Positions 6,746-15,156 are shown, numbered from the stretch's first letter. The stretch is DNA of 64,000 nucleotides from Leptotrichia hofstadii (GCF_007990525.1 NZ_AP019823.1:372001-436000), one strand, 5' to 3'. Program-made: numbers and translations. Notes: generated from the letters alone by a model not told the origin.

Positions 6746-7225
6746 ATGGTAAATGCAGAAATAATAAATTTAAGAAAAATGGATATGAGGTATTTAGAAA
6801 AAATGAAAAAACTTGTTAAGGAGTTCTATGTGGCTTTTGGACAAGAAAAATATCTGAACAAAGAAGTATATAGAGAGATAAGCGTTGAACGGATGAAACT
6901 AAGAAATAAATTATTTGATGAAGAACTAAAGGAATTTTTGGAAGCTGAAACAGATGTGGAGAAATTAGATGCTATTTGTGATATGTATTACATAGCGATA
7001 GGCACAACGCTTGAACTAGGAATATACGGTAATCAGTTTTTTGTAATTGATTATTACAAACAAAGAACTTGGTTTAACGATGAATTAATTATGGAAGCAT
7101 TTGAAGAAGTTCACAGAAGCAATATGTCAAAACTTGAAAATGGGAAAGCAATTTTCAGGGAAGATGGGAAAATATTGAAAGGGAAAAATTATTTTAGACC
7201 GAATTTAAAAAAATTTATTGAATAA
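6746..7225 (+). CDS. MazG/PRA-PH-like all-alpha NTP pyrophosphohydrolase
   Basis: The 159-residue helical protein shows FDEELKEFLEAET... and LDAICDMYYIAIGTTLELG, matching the EExxE...D metal-binding pattern of the MazG/phosphoribosyl-ATP pyrophosphohydrolase superfamily, and ends with AFEEVHRSNMSKL, typical of the phage-borne members. These hydrolyse NTPs or dNTPs to NMP and PPi. In phages they may tune nucleotide pools or blunt alarmone responses; the substrate cannot be read from the sequence. It begins 3 bp after the RusA frame ends. Confidence 0.7.
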   Translation: MVNAEIINLRKMDMRYLEKMKKLVKEFYVAFGQEKYLNKEVYREISVERMKLRNKLFDEELKEFLEAETDVEKLDAICDMYYIAIGTTLELGIYGNQFFVIDYYKQRTWFNDELIMEAFEEVHRSNMSKLENGKAIFREDGKILKGKNYFRPNLKKFIE

Positions 7226-7241
7226 AATAGGAGGAATATTA

Positions 7242-7856
7242 ATGAATGAATTGATGAATGTAGAAAGCAGAAACACATTGACAAGTTTGGAAGTGGCGGA
7301 GATAACAGGAAAAAGGCATGATAATGTTTTATCCGATATTAGAGATGAAATCGATAAACTAGGAGTAGAGAGAGGACTCCTAATTTTTCAGGAGTCCTAT
7401 TATATAAATTCACAAAACAAGCAACAGCCAATGTTTCTTTTGAATTACAAAGGAGTTTTACAACTTGGGGCAAGATATAATGCTGAAACAAGATTTAGGC
7501 TTATTGAAAAGATTGAACAGCTTCAAAAACCAATGACAATAGAAGATATGATCATATTGCAGGCAAATGAAATGAAGAGTGTCAAGCATAGAATTGACAT
7601 CGTGGAAAACAAAGTTGACAACGAGATAAGGATAGACCATACGGAACAAAGAAAATTACAAAAAGCAGTTTCGATAAGAGTTTATCAAAGGCTGGATGTG
7701 ATAGATGCTGACAGAAATTTAATGTTTCCTGCAATTTACAGAGATTTAAAGGACAGGTTTGGAGTTGCAAGCTACCGTGATATTAAGAGAAAAGACTTAA
7801 CTGAAGCACTGGCATACGTACAGAACTGGATAGAAAAAGCGGAATTAAGGAATTGA
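7242..7856 (+). CDS. Rha-family phage regulatory protein with ORF6C-type C-terminus
   Basis: The ATG at 7242 is chosen because AGGAGG (7229-7234) lies 7 bp ahead; the in-frame ATG at 7218 has no RBS. Residues ~8-85 match the pRha domain (SLEVAEITGKRHDNVLSDI, then LLNYKGVLQLGARYNAETR). Residues ~125-200 (QRKLQKAVSIRVYQRL...) match the ORF6C domain. Rha proteins are phage antirepressor-like regulators. The gene ends the early block just before the OLD cassette. A perfect 9-bp inverted repeat (7373-7381/7390-7398) lies inside it. Confidence 0.8.
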   Translation: MNELMNVESRNTLTSLEVAEITGKRHDNVLSDIRDEIDKLGVERGLLIFQESYYINSQNKQQPMFLLNYKGVLQLGARYNAETRFRLIEKIEQLQKPMTIEDMIILQANEMKSVKHRIDIVENKVDNEIRIDHTEQRKLQKAVSIRVYQRLDVIDADRNLMFPAIYRDLKDRFGVASYRDIKRKDLTEALAYVQNWIEKAELRN

Positions 7857-7881
7857 GATAGAAGAGATTAAGTTGATAAAA

Positions 7882-7911
7882 GGACAATGACAACTGAATA
7901 ATAACTGTGAT
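7882..7911 (+). repeat. 29-bp shared cassette box, left boundary of the OLD cassette
   Basis: Positions 7882-7910 match 28423-28451 at 26 of 29 bases. Its last 13 bases (7899-7911, TAATAACTGTGAT) are the exact reverse complement of 9840-9852 at the far end of the cassette. Confidence 0.65.
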
Positions 7912-7919
7912 AAATAATT

Positions 7920-7947
7920 TTGAAATTTTTAGATTTTTAGGTATAAT
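7920..7947 (+). promoter_or_regulatory. Promoter of the OLD nuclease gene
   Basis: TTGAAA (7920-7925), 16-bp spacer, TATAAT (7942-7947), 28 bp before the start codon. Confidence 0.7.
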
Positions 7948-7975
7948 AAATATTATCAGAAACAGGAGGTAATCA

Positions 7976-9823
7976 ATGAAATATAAGAAATTTAGAATAA
8001 GAAATTATAAGGCGATTAAAGATCTAACAATAGAATTGGATAATCAAAATTTGGTTCCAATAATAGGTTTAAATGAAACAGGAAAGAGCTCTATCTTACA
8101 AGCATTATTTGCATTTGATTGCTTTAATGACAAGCAATATAGTGGCGAATTTATAAATTATGACTATATAAAAAATAAATTCGAAAACAAACAAAATCCT
8201 ATTATCGAAGCCGAAATAGAAAATATAAATAAAAACGATTTGATAGAGAACGCAATAGGATATATAATTACACAAAAAGAAGATTATTTTATTTCTAACA
8301 GCCGATACAAAGATAATAGTGAATTTAAAAAGCATCAATATTTAAATTTTATTCGAGATAAATTATTAAGTTTTATGGAAAATGTATTTTTTGATATAAA
8401 AGAAGATAGTTTAAAAATCGCAAGAGAATTTTCAATTACTCAAAATGGTATGTACAATAATAGATATTTAATTTCACAATTAAAAATCAAGGAGTTTAAT
8501 GAAACAATATCAGTAAATGGTTATTCAATCGAAGAACTTTTATTTTATATACCAAAAGAAGAAATAGAACAATTAATAGGAGAATCAATTTTAAAATATT
8601 TACCTCATATAGTATATATTGATGATTTTAAAGATGCGATTCCAAATAGAATCAAAGAAAACGATGATTGGTATTTGTACATCAAGGAAATATTTTCTAG
8701 AAATAAAATGAATGTAAATGACTTTTTGAATAGCACTTTATCAGATAAAGGGACAATGCTGGAAGATATAAAATATGAACTTAATGAAAATCTAGCCAAT
8801 TTATGGGATAAAATGCATGAAAACAGAATAAAAGAAGAATTTAAAACTATAGAAATTGATTTAAAATACGAAGATAAAGAATTCCAATTTTTAATAAATG
8901 ATTTGAGAGAAAAAAGAGAAAACGGAAGACCAAGAACAGTGGTATTTCCAGTAAATATGCGTTCTAAAGGATTTCAGTGGTTTTTCAATTTTTTCATTAA
9001 AATGAAATATAATTGGAAACATATAAGTGATGAAAATTATGGGAGTATAATTTTATTGGATGAGCCAGGAGTATACTTACATACAACTTTTCAGTCAGAA
9101 TTAGTAAAAATATTGAAAGAATTATCGTTAGAAAACAAAATATTCTATACAACACATTTAGAAAATATGGTTAATCCAAAAGTAATAAAAATAAATCAAG
9201 TTCATATAGCAAAAAGAAAAAATGAAAAAGTGATATTAGAAAGAATCACTAAAATTGAAGACAATAAAAATTTAGGAGAAATGACACCGATAATAAATGC
9301 TCTAAAAATAGATAATTTTCCATTATTACATTTTAATGAAAAAATTATAATAACAGAAGGAATGACAGATAAAATATTTCTAGAGATGCTAAAGGAAATT
9401 GAATTGCTGGATACAAATATAAAGATTATTCCTGGTGTAGGAGTTACAAATCTTAGTATTTTAATAGGTTTATTTAGCGGAATTACAGATAATTATACTG
9501 TAATTTTTGATAATGATGATGAAGGAAGAAAATTTTTTGAAAAATATAAAAATGAATATGGTAAAAGAGAAAGTAAAAAATGGATATTACATCGGTCAAA
9601 GGATAAGGGAAAACAAGATATTGTATTGGAGAGTTATTATAGTCCTAAAATAAAAGAAATTTTAGAGAAATATCCGAATGGAATAAAAACAGGATTAATA
9701 GAGTTTTATTATTCTGCAACATCCGAAGAAAAAGAAATATTTTATAAAGAATTAAAAGATTTAAATAGAAAGGGAGAGGATATTCATATTCTTATAAATC
9801 AAATAAAATCAAAATTGAAGTAA
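7976..9823 (+). CDS. OLD-family nuclease (ABC-type ATPase plus TOPRIM)
   Basis: The 615-residue protein has Walker A GLNETGKSS (31-39), an ABC-type Walker B with ILLDEPGVYLH (~360) and a switch-like TTHLENMV, then a TOPRIM domain (~455-540: IIITEGMTDKIFLEML... VIFDNDDEGR) carrying the acidic E and DxD residues. OLD proteins are ATP-controlled nucleases; P2 Old blocks lambda growth, and related proteins serve in Gabija and retron systems. No UvrD-like GajB partner lies beside it, so a stand-alone class 1 OLD is likely. It has its own promoter and terminator inside the phage early region, and weaker A/T-rich codon use than the morphogenesis genes. Exclusion of rival phages is an inference. Confidence 0.85.
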   Translation: MKYKKFRIRNYKAIKDLTIELDNQNLVPIIGLNETGKSSILQALFAFDCFNDKQYSGEFINYDYIKNKFENKQNPIIEAEIENINKNDLIENAIGYIITQKEDYFISNSRYKDNSEFKKHQYLNFIRDKLLSFMENVFFDIKEDSLKIAREFSITQNGMYNNRYLISQLKIKEFNETISVNGYSIEELLFYIPKEEIEQLIGESILKYLPHIVYIDDFKDAIPNRIKENDDWYLYIKEIFSRNKMNVNDFLNSTLSDKGTMLEDIKYELNENLANLWDKMHENRIKEEFKTIEIDLKYEDKEFQFLINDLREKRENGRPRTVVFPVNMRSKGFQWFFNFFIKMKYNWKHISDENYGSIILLDEPGVYLHTTFQSELVKILKELSLENKIFYTTHLENMVNPKVIKINQVHIAKRKNEKVILERITKIEDNKNLGEMTPIINALKIDNFPLLHFNEKIIITEGMTDKIFLEMLKEIELLDTNIKIIPGVGVTNLSILIGLFSGITDNYTVIFDNDDEGRKFFEKYKNEYGKRESKKWILHRSKDKGKQDIVLESYYSPKIKEILEKYPNGIKTGLIEFYYSATSEEKEIFYKELKDLNRKGEDIHILINQIKSKLK

Positions 9824-9838
9824 ATTGAAATAAATTGA

Positions 9839-9870
9839 AATCACAGTTATTAATTTAGCTGTGATTTTTT
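9839..9870 (+). terminator. Terminator of the OLD cassette, carrying the right inverted repeat
   Basis: AATCACAG (9839-9846) pairs with CTGTGATT (9859-9866), followed by T6. The left arm with its loop (9840-9852) is the perfect inverted copy of 7899-7911. Confidence 0.8.
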
Positions 9871-9882
9871 TATGGAGGGAAA

Positions 9883-10059
9883 ATGGATGAAAATGTATTG
9901 GAAAAAATAAAAATTAGATTACTAAGTGGAATCGAAGTAAATGAAAGTGATTTTAATTTCATGAAGTTGAACGCTAATCTATTTAAGAATATTAAATTTA
10001 TCAAGAAAAGAAAGGCTAAAAAGAAATGGCTTACACGGAAATCAAAAACAGCGAGATAA
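9883..10059 (+). CDS. Small basic protein (58 aa)
   Basis: The start ATG follows GGAGGG, directly after the terminator. The N-terminal half is mixed and the C-terminal half strongly basic (KKRKAKKKWLTRKSK). It overlaps the HNH protein gene by 34 bp. No family recognised; DNA or RNA binding would fit the charge. Confidence 0.45.
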   Translation: MDENVLEKIKIRLLSGIEVNESDFNFMKLNANLFKNIKFIKKRKAKKKWLTRKSKTAR

Positions 10060-10742
10060 CAATAACATTAGCCGTAGAAAAAGTTTATCCAGGACTTAAG
10101 CAACAGCTGGAAGAGCGTCTTAATAATTTTCCAATCAAAGTTATTCCTGTAAAAAAATTGTCTAAGGCACAGAACGGACTGATACACGTTTTGTTAAAGC
10201 AGTTCGGAGATGAGATTGGGTACACTTTAATAGAGATTAAGGAACTAATGAAAGAGCAGTTTGCAGTATCCACAGATAGATTAGACTTTTCTACAGCAAA
10301 ATGCGATATGGAAACAGCAAATGAATTTATTTCGTTTATCATAGAACAAGCGTTAGAACTTGGAATAAATTTATATATACTTGGAAAACACGATAAAAGA
10401 TATAAACATATATTGGAAATTGACAATATAACACAAAGATACGTGATTGCCTGCTTGAGAAAAAGAGTTTGCTGTATCTGCGGAAAAGAGCATAACGAGT
10501 ACAGCACAATAGAACTGCATCATTGGAATTCGGTAGCGAGCATAGGCGGATATGAAAACTGTGACGGATTAAAAACACCATTTATGAGCTTATGTACCAA
10601 GCATCATCAGGAATTCCACGCAACAGGCAAGGAAACGTTTAAGAATAAATATTATATTGAAGGGGTTTGGTTAAATGTGGAACTTGTAAAAGAGTTGAAA
10701 AAGATTTACAAAAATCATTTTAGAGCATTTGAGGAGGAATAA
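10026..10742 (+). CDS. Putative HNH nuclease (phage HNHc_6 type)
   Basis: The 238-residue protein has an N-terminal NinB-like or unknown domain (~1-135) and a C-terminal zinc/HNH region: CCICGKEHNEYSTIELHHW, then LCTKHHQEFH. This order matches the 'putative HNHc nuclease' family found in phages of low-GC bacteria, probably in recombination or replication. The TGA-free frame overlaps the upstream small gene. The Cys pair and His cluster needed for metal binding are all present. Confidence 0.7.
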   Translation: MAYTEIKNSEITITLAVEKVYPGLKQQLEERLNNFPIKVIPVKKLSKAQNGLIHVLLKQFGDEIGYTLIEIKELMKEQFAVSTDRLDFSTAKCDMETANEFISFIIEQALELGINLYILGKHDKRYKHILEIDNITQRYVIACLRKRVCCICGKEHNEYSTIELHHWNSVASIGGYENCDGLKTPFMSLCTKHHQEFHATGKETFKNKYYIEGVWLNVELVKELKKIYKNHFRAFEEE

Positions 10743-10743
10743 A

Positions 10744-10953
10744 ATGAAATTTTTAAAAATATATTTGTTAGGATTTGCAATAGTTTTTGCATTTTTAACA
10801 ACAACTGAAACAATAGCGAAAATAGCATCATATAGAAGAACAGGAAGATGGAATAGCCGTAAGTTCGAGTGGAAATATGTTATATATTTTTCACTCTACA
10901 GTTTTGGATTCGTTGTTTTGCTTTTACATGATTATATCGAAAACAGGAGATAG
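10744..10953 (+). CDS. Small membrane protein with two predicted spans
   Basis: The start at 10744 follows GAGGAGG. The 69 residues hold LLGFAIVFAFLTTT and VIYFSLYSFGFVVLLL as membrane segments with a basic loop (SYRRTGRWNSRKFEWK) between. No family recognised. Confidence 0.5.
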   Translation: MKFLKIYLLGFAIVFAFLTTTETIAKIASYRRTGRWNSRKFEWKYVIYFSLYSFGFVVLLLHDYIENRR

Positions 10954-11048
10954 TTCAGTCACAGAAAGTCGATTGGATTAGAAAATTGCTGATGTCGGAA
11001 AAATGATATAAAGAACGTTTGGACGATGTAGGGAAAACGATAAATTAG
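10953..11048 (+). pseudogene. Remnant of a small phage gene
   Basis: One frame reads VQSQKVDWIRKLLMSEK, an in-frame TGA (11004-11006), then YKERLDDVGKTIN and TAG. No start codon is present. The residue pattern is coding-like, so this looks like a decayed small gene. Confidence 0.25.
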
Positions 11049-11057
11049 GAGGAATAA

Positions 11058-11279
11058 ATGGAAATAATAATAAGAATCATAAACGCTTTAATCACAGCAA
11101 CAACTACTTTGGTGCTGGTAAATTTTATTTACGGATTAGTAATGAAATTTAAAATCAAGATGAAGACATTTAAATTCAACATAAGCAACATAATAGCATT
11201 TTTGATTGCTATGATTGTAAATCTATCCGTGATTTACGGATTGATTTGGATTATAAAGTTTTTTGCTATTAAAGTATAA
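11058..11279 (+). CDS. Small membrane protein with two predicted spans
   Basis: The 73-residue protein has hydrophobic segments at ~3-28 and ~43-70 separated by a basic loop (KFKIKMKTFK). The RBS AGGAGG is 6 bp upstream. The size and topology resemble the previous small membrane protein, but the sequences are not clearly related. Function unknown. Confidence 0.5.
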   Translation: MEIIIRIINALITATTTLVLVNFIYGLVMKFKIKMKTFKFNISNIIAFLIAMIVNLSVIYGLIWIIKFFAIKV

Positions 11280-11290
11280 AGTGGTATAAT
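11263..11290 (+). promoter_or_regulatory. Promoter before the 11328 gene
   Basis: TTGCTA (11263-11268), 16-bp spacer, TATAAT (11285-11290). Confidence 0.6.
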
Positions 11291-11327
11291 TAATTATAAT
11301 AAAAAAAGCATTTAAGGAGGATGAAGA

Positions 11328-11564
11328 ATGAGTGATATTCTAATAGACCAAATAGAAGACAAAATATTTATTTTAAGAAAAAAAACGAACGCAGTTAATA
11401 GCGAAATAGAAGAAAGAGAAAGAGATTATGAAATAAAATATCCAAATTCATACGTGATAATTGATTTTAGACTATTTGATTTATACAAAGAAAGAAAGTG
11501 TTTAGAAAACGAATTGTCGGAGTTGAAAAAATTTTTACCATGTGGTTACGGTATTTTGTTTTAG
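11328..11564 (+). CDS. Unknown coiled-coil-like phage protein (78 aa)
   Basis: Two charged helices (ILIDQIEDKIFILRKKTNAV and LYKERKCLENELSELKKF) suggest a helical hairpin. The RBS AAGGAGG is strong. It is transcribed from its own TATAAT promoter. No family recognised. Confidence 0.5.
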   Translation: MSDILIDQIEDKIFILRKKTNAVNSEIEERERDYEIKYPNSYVIIDFRLFDLYKERKCLENELSELKKFLPCGYGILF

Positions 11565-11600
11565 TTCAGCAAAAAAACATTGGCAAAGAGGAGTGGACAA

Positions 11601-11903
11601 GTGGGAAATTATGAATTAATAGATGAAAAAAAGTTTTTTTATGAAAATTTAACAGATTTTGGTTGGGGAGAATTTCGTAAATTTAAAATGGATTTCCTAA
11701 AAGAACATTTTCCAGAAAAATTTAAAAACAAACAAGTGATTGTACTTTTTAAAGGAGAATTTACAGAAGAAATGGAATTAGAATTGATAAGAGAATTTAC
11801 AGAGAAAATGATTCGAGAAGAAGGGAAAAGATTTCTTGAATTTGCGGCAAATTATCTAGAAGAAAAAGAAAAACAGGAACAAAAGCAAAAAAAAAGGGGA
11901 TGA
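11601..11903 (+). CDS. Unknown phage protein (100 aa)
   Basis: A GTG start at 11601 is preferred because AGAGGAG (11588-11594) lies just ahead; a TTG at 11580 would give a 107-residue form. The product is acidic and helical with a Lys/Glu/Gln tail (LEEKEKQEQKQKKRG). No family recognised. Confidence 0.45.
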   Translation: MGNYELIDEKKFFYENLTDFGWGEFRKFKMDFLKEHFPEKFKNKQVIVLFKGEFTEEMELELIREFTEKMIREEGKRFLEFAANYLEEKEKQEQKQKKRG

Positions 11904-11969
11904 AAAACATCAAAAAAGTTTATTGTTTAAAATTTTAAATTTTTTCAAGAAAAAACAAAGCTCAAACAC

Positions 11970-11998
11970 TTGAAAAAACTGATAAAATAAGGTATAAT
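11970..11998 (+). promoter_or_regulatory. Strong promoter abutting the start of the 12010 gene
   Basis: TTGAAA (11970-11975), 17-bp spacer, TATAAT (11993-11998). The expected +1 (~12005) falls inside the Shine-Dalgarno, leaving a near-leaderless message. Confidence 0.65.
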
Positions 11999-12009
11999 TA
12001 GGAGGTAAC

Positions 12010-12210
12010 GTGAACACAAAAAAAGAACTTACAAAAGATGATATAACAGAATTATTAAAAGATGAAGAAATTTTATATTTACTTGAGGATCTAAAAAAAT
12101 CTAAAGAGCGTCAAGAAGATATAAAAATAACATTAGTATTAAAAAAAGGTAAAATTACTGGAAAAGAATATACGGTAAGAAAATTTAATAATAAAAACAG
12201 GGCAAGATAA
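12010..12210 (+). CDS. Unknown 66-aa protein with its own promoter and terminator
   Basis: A GTG start follows GGAGGT (12001-12006). The protein has an acidic helical N-terminal half (LTKDDITELLKDEEILYLLEDLKKSKE) and a basic strand-like C-terminal half (KITLVLKKGKITGKEYTVRKFNNKNRAR). The private promoter and terminator mark it as a cargo (moron-like) gene just upstream of the packaging genes. No family recognised. Confidence 0.5.
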   Translation: MNTKKELTKDDITELLKDEEILYLLEDLKKSKERQEDIKITLVLKKGKITGKEYTVRKFNNKNRAR

Positions 12211-12223
12211 ACCTCAGATGAGT

Positions 12224-12278
12224 GAGCCGCTGAATAGATAGATTAGAAATAGTCTATTTGTTTAGTGGCTCTTTTTTT
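12224..12278 (+). terminator. Long hairpin terminator after the 12010 gene
   Basis: GAGCCGCTGAATAGA pairs with TCTATTTGTTTAGTGGCTC (a few mismatches), followed by T7. Confidence 0.8.
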
Positions 12279-12306
12279 GTCTAAAAATCAAAGAAAGGGG
12301 GAACAA

Positions 12307-12606
12307 ATGTCGGTTATATTATTGATTGCAAGTTTTTTTATTAATATAGCAGTAATATTGATACTATTTCAAATTATTTGTTATGGGACAAAAAAATACA
12401 TAAAAGAAAGAATCAAAAGAAATTTGGAACTCTTAGACAAATTAGAAGAGATTGAAAAAGATATAGACAACAAGATAGATGGATTAAAGATAATGATATA
12501 TGATAAATATCTTGATAGATGTAGAGTAGGAATGAAGAAACAAAGAGAAGAAGACAAAGGATTGAGAGATAAGCTAGTAGAATTAGAGAATAAATACTCG
12601 AAATAG
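12307..12606 (+). CDS. Small protein with N-terminal membrane anchor and coiled coil
   Basis: The ATG at 12307 has AAGGGGG upstream. Residues 3-26 are a membrane helix (ILLIASFFINIAVILILFQII) and the rest is a charged coiled coil. The topology is that of an anchored cytoplasmic or periplasmic rod. Its place before the terminase does not fit a spanin; function unknown. Confidence 0.5.
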   Translation: MSVILLIASFFINIAVILILFQIICYGTKKYIKERIKRNLELLDKLEEIEKDIDNKIDGLKIMIYDKYLDRCRVGMKKQREEDKGLRDKLVELENKYSK

Positions 12607-12773
12607 CAAATACACCAAACAATCGTTAAAGCGAAAACAAAGAAAAAAAACAAAATTTTGATTAAAAAGGTACTTCCAGAGAGACAAAAAAGAGCGAACG
12701 GGTTCGAAGCCCCAGAAAAAATATGGGTACAATGTTTTTGAAACTTTAGTTCCGTACCAGAAAGGCGGTGTTT
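12607..12773. other. Non-coding stretch before terminase, candidate cos/packaging site
   Basis: No gene is seen here. In lambda-type phages cos lies just before the small terminase gene. This segment is G/C-richer than its surroundings, with a near-palindrome centred on TTCGAA (12701-12712) and three GTAC-containing motifs (~12670, ~12726, ~12753). The cut site itself cannot be read. Confidence 0.35.
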
Positions 12774-13343
12774 ATGGTAGTTAAGGAAGGTCAAATTGTA
12801 AGAGCAATGGATTTAGCAAAAATGCTTGGTGTTTCAGATAGGCATATTAGGGATTTAGCTAATGAAAATGTTGTAAAAAAAACGGCACAAGGAAAATATC
12901 TGCTTTTAGAAAGTGTACGTGGGTATATTGAGTATTTAAAATCTAGGAATGATGCTGATATTAGCTTAAAAGATGAAAAAATTAAGGAAGAAACTAAAAG
13001 GATTATTAAAGATACCGAAATTAAGGAACTCAAAATTAAAGAATTGAAAAATCAATTGCATTCGGCTGATGTTATTGAAAAAGTAATGACAGATAGTCTT
13101 ATAAATATGAAAGGTAAATTGCTTTCCTTATCTAACAAATTAGCACCGCAAATAATAGCATTAGATAATTTGGGAGAGATTCAAGATGTTATCCAAGATG
13201 GAATATTCGAAGCGTTGGAAGAACTTAGTGAATATAATCCAGAGATGTTCAGAAGTAAAAACTTTGTTGAAGACGATGAAGAAGAGGAAATGGAGGTTAA
13301 AAATGAAAAAAGAAAGCATGGCAGACCTAAAAAGAGCCAATGA
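12774..13343 (+). CDS. Terminase small subunit, Nu1 family
   Basis: The 189-residue protein begins with a winged-helix DNA-binding domain (DLAKMLGVSDRHIRDLANENVV, then GKYLLLESVRGYIEYLK), followed by a long helical region and an acidic/basic tail (DDEEEEMEVKNEKRKHGRPKKSQ). Nu1 proteins recognise cos and assemble with GpA. ATG 12774 sits 5 bp after AGGCGG; a GTG at 12768 would overlap the RBS. The 3' end overlaps the large subunit gene by 41 bp. Confidence 0.85.
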   Translation: MVVKEGQIVRAMDLAKMLGVSDRHIRDLANENVVKKTAQGKYLLLESVRGYIEYLKSRNDADISLKDEKIKEETKRIIKDTEIKELKIKELKNQLHSADVIEKVMTDSLINMKGKLLSLSNKLAPQIIALDNLGEIQDVIQDGIFEALEELSEYNPEMFRSKNFVEDDEEEEMEVKNEKRKHGRPKKSQ

Positions 13344-15156
13344 TTTATTTAAAAAGATTTTTTCAGTACTTAAACCTCCGCCAAAACTTACAATTGACAC
13401 TTGGTCTGACAAATATAGGATTTTATCAACTAAGACTTCTAGCGAACCAGGACGGTGGAATACTGATAGAGTTCCATTTCAAAGAGAGGTAATGAGAGCG
13501 ATATCAGATAAAAGGACTGAGAAGGTTGTAATGATGTATGGAGCTCAACTATCTAAAACTGAAATACTTATGAATACATTTGGGTTTTATGCTGATTATG
13601 ATCCAGCTCCAATCATGTTTTTAATGCCTACCAAAGATATGGCTCAAGATTTTTCAAGCACTAGGCTTAACGATATGATTTTGAGTACTCCACAACTTAG
13701 AAACAAAATAATTGAGAGCGATAATTCAAGGGATACTAAAAGGCAAAAGGAATTTGCTGGGGGTTATATAGTTTTGACTGGAAGTAATTCTGCGGCGGAA
13801 TTGTCAAGTAGACCGATTAGGATTTTATTAGCTGATGAAATTGATAGATTTCCGTCTAATGTAAAAGGCGAAGGTGATCCACTTAATCTAGCAATTGAAA
13901 GGACCAAAACATTTTGGAATAAAAAAATTGTGCTTACAAGTACGCCAACCATTAAAGGTGGAAGTAGAGTAGAACTGGAATACGAGAACAGCACAAAAGA
14001 AGAGTATTATGTGCCTTGTCCAAAATGTGGAGAAATGCAAACGTTAAAGTGGAGAAATATCATGTTTGAAGATGTGACACACAAATGTGAAAAATGTTTG
14101 GAAACTTCTAGTGAGTACGATTGGAAAAGAAATCTTATCAAAGGAGAATGGAGAGCACATAATAGTGAAGTTGACAGGTTTCAAGTAAGAGGATTTCATA
14201 TTTCGGAACTTTATAGTCCGTTTTCTAAATGGAGTAGCATTATTAATAAATTTAAAGCGGCAAAAGGTGATGAACAGCTTATGAAAGTATTTGTTAATAC
14301 AGCTCTTGGGGAATGCTGGGAAGAAAAAGTTGAAAGATTTAACTTTGAGGAAATACAAGCGAGAGCTGAAGATTACGGCGAATACTTGAATCATGAAGAT
14401 GGAACTTATGAGGAAGTAGAAATTCCTGACAAAGTCAATGTGCTTACAGCTGGTGTCGATGTTCAAGACAATAGACTTGAGGTTGAAATCGTTGGATGGG
14501 CAAAAGGTGAAGAAAGCTGGGGTATTTATTATAAAGTTATTATGGGAAATCCTGCTTTGCCTTATGTTTGGAATGAATTAGACCAAATTTTATTGAAAGA
14601 TTATTCTTATCAGAACGGAGAAAAAATAAGGGTTGCTTGTGCTTGTGTTGATACAGGTGGGCATCATACTGATGACGTTTATAGGTATGTGAAAGCAAGG
14701 GAACAACTAAATATATTTGGTATAAAAGGAAGTGGAGAAACTGGGAGACCTCTTATTTCGCGTCCTAGTAAGAACAATAAAGGAGGAATTTCCTTATTTG
14801 TCTTGGGAGTTAATACTGGGAAAGATACAATAATGAGTAATCTTAAAGTAAAAGAACCAGGAGCTAAATATATGCATTATCCAAGCAATCCTAAGCGTGG
14901 ATATGATGAAATTTATTTTAAAGGACTTACGTCCGAAATAAAAGTTGTTACATTTAGCAAAGGACAAGCTAAAATCGAGTGGAAAACAGTAGGAGATAAA
15001 AGAAATGAACCGCTCGATATTCGTAATTATGCACAAGCTGCATTAAGAATTGCTAATCCAGATTTAGACATTAGGTACTCAACCGATTTGTTAAATGGAT
15101 TAAGAACACAGAGAGTTAGTAGAAAAAGAAAAATACTGTCGAAAGGAATTAAGTAA
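13303..15156 (+). CDS. Terminase large subunit, lambda GpA family
   Basis: The 617-residue protein carries a GpA-type Walker A variant YGAQLSKTE (79-87), Walker B ILLADEID (174-181), a motor motif TSTPT, a CPKCGE...CEKC zinc pair (~240-265) and a C-terminal nuclease region (GVDVQDNRLEVEIVGW..., CVDTGGHHTDDVYRY). It cuts concatemers and pumps DNA into the capsid. ATG 13303 has TGGAGG upstream; longer in-frame starts lie inside the Nu1 gene without an RBS. Confidence 0.9.
   Translation: MKKESMADLKRANDLFKKIFSVLKPPPKLTIDTWSDKYRILSTKTSSEPGRWNTDRVPFQREVMRAISDKRTEKVVMMYGAQLSKTEILMNTFGFYADYDPAPIMFLMPTKDMAQDFSSTRLNDMILSTPQLRNKIIESDNSRDTKRQKEFAGGYIVLTGSNSAAELSSRPIRILLADEIDRFPSNVKGEGDPLNLAIERTKTFWNKKIVLTSTPTIKGGSRVELEYENSTKEEYYVPCPKCGEMQTLKWRNIMFEDVTHKCEKCLETSSEYDWKRNLIKGEWRAHNSEVDRFQVRGFHISELYSPFSKWSSIINKFKAAKGDEQLMKVFVNTALGECWEEKVERFNFEEIQARAEDYGEYLNHEDGTYEEVEIPDKVNVLTAGVDVQDNRLEVEIVGWAKGEESWGIYYKVIMGNPALPYVWNELDQILLKDYSYQNGEKIRVACACVDTGGHHTDDVYRYVKAREQLNIFGIKGSGETGRPLISRPSKNNKGGISLFVLGVNTGKDTIMSNLKVKEPGAKYMHYPSNPKRGYDEIYFKGLTSEIKVVTFSKGQAKIEWKTVGDKRNEPLDIRNYAQAALRIANPDLDIRYSTDLLNGLRTQRVSRKRKILSKGIK

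Noticed and set aside
7976-9823. Gabija GajA
   Set aside because: No GajB (UvrD/Rep-like helicase) gene lies on either side, so it is treated as a stand-alone OLD nuclease.
12695-12716. tRNA T-loop-like GGGTTCGAAGCCC
   Set aside because: No acceptor, D or anticodon stem can be built around it; kept only as part of the candidate cos region.
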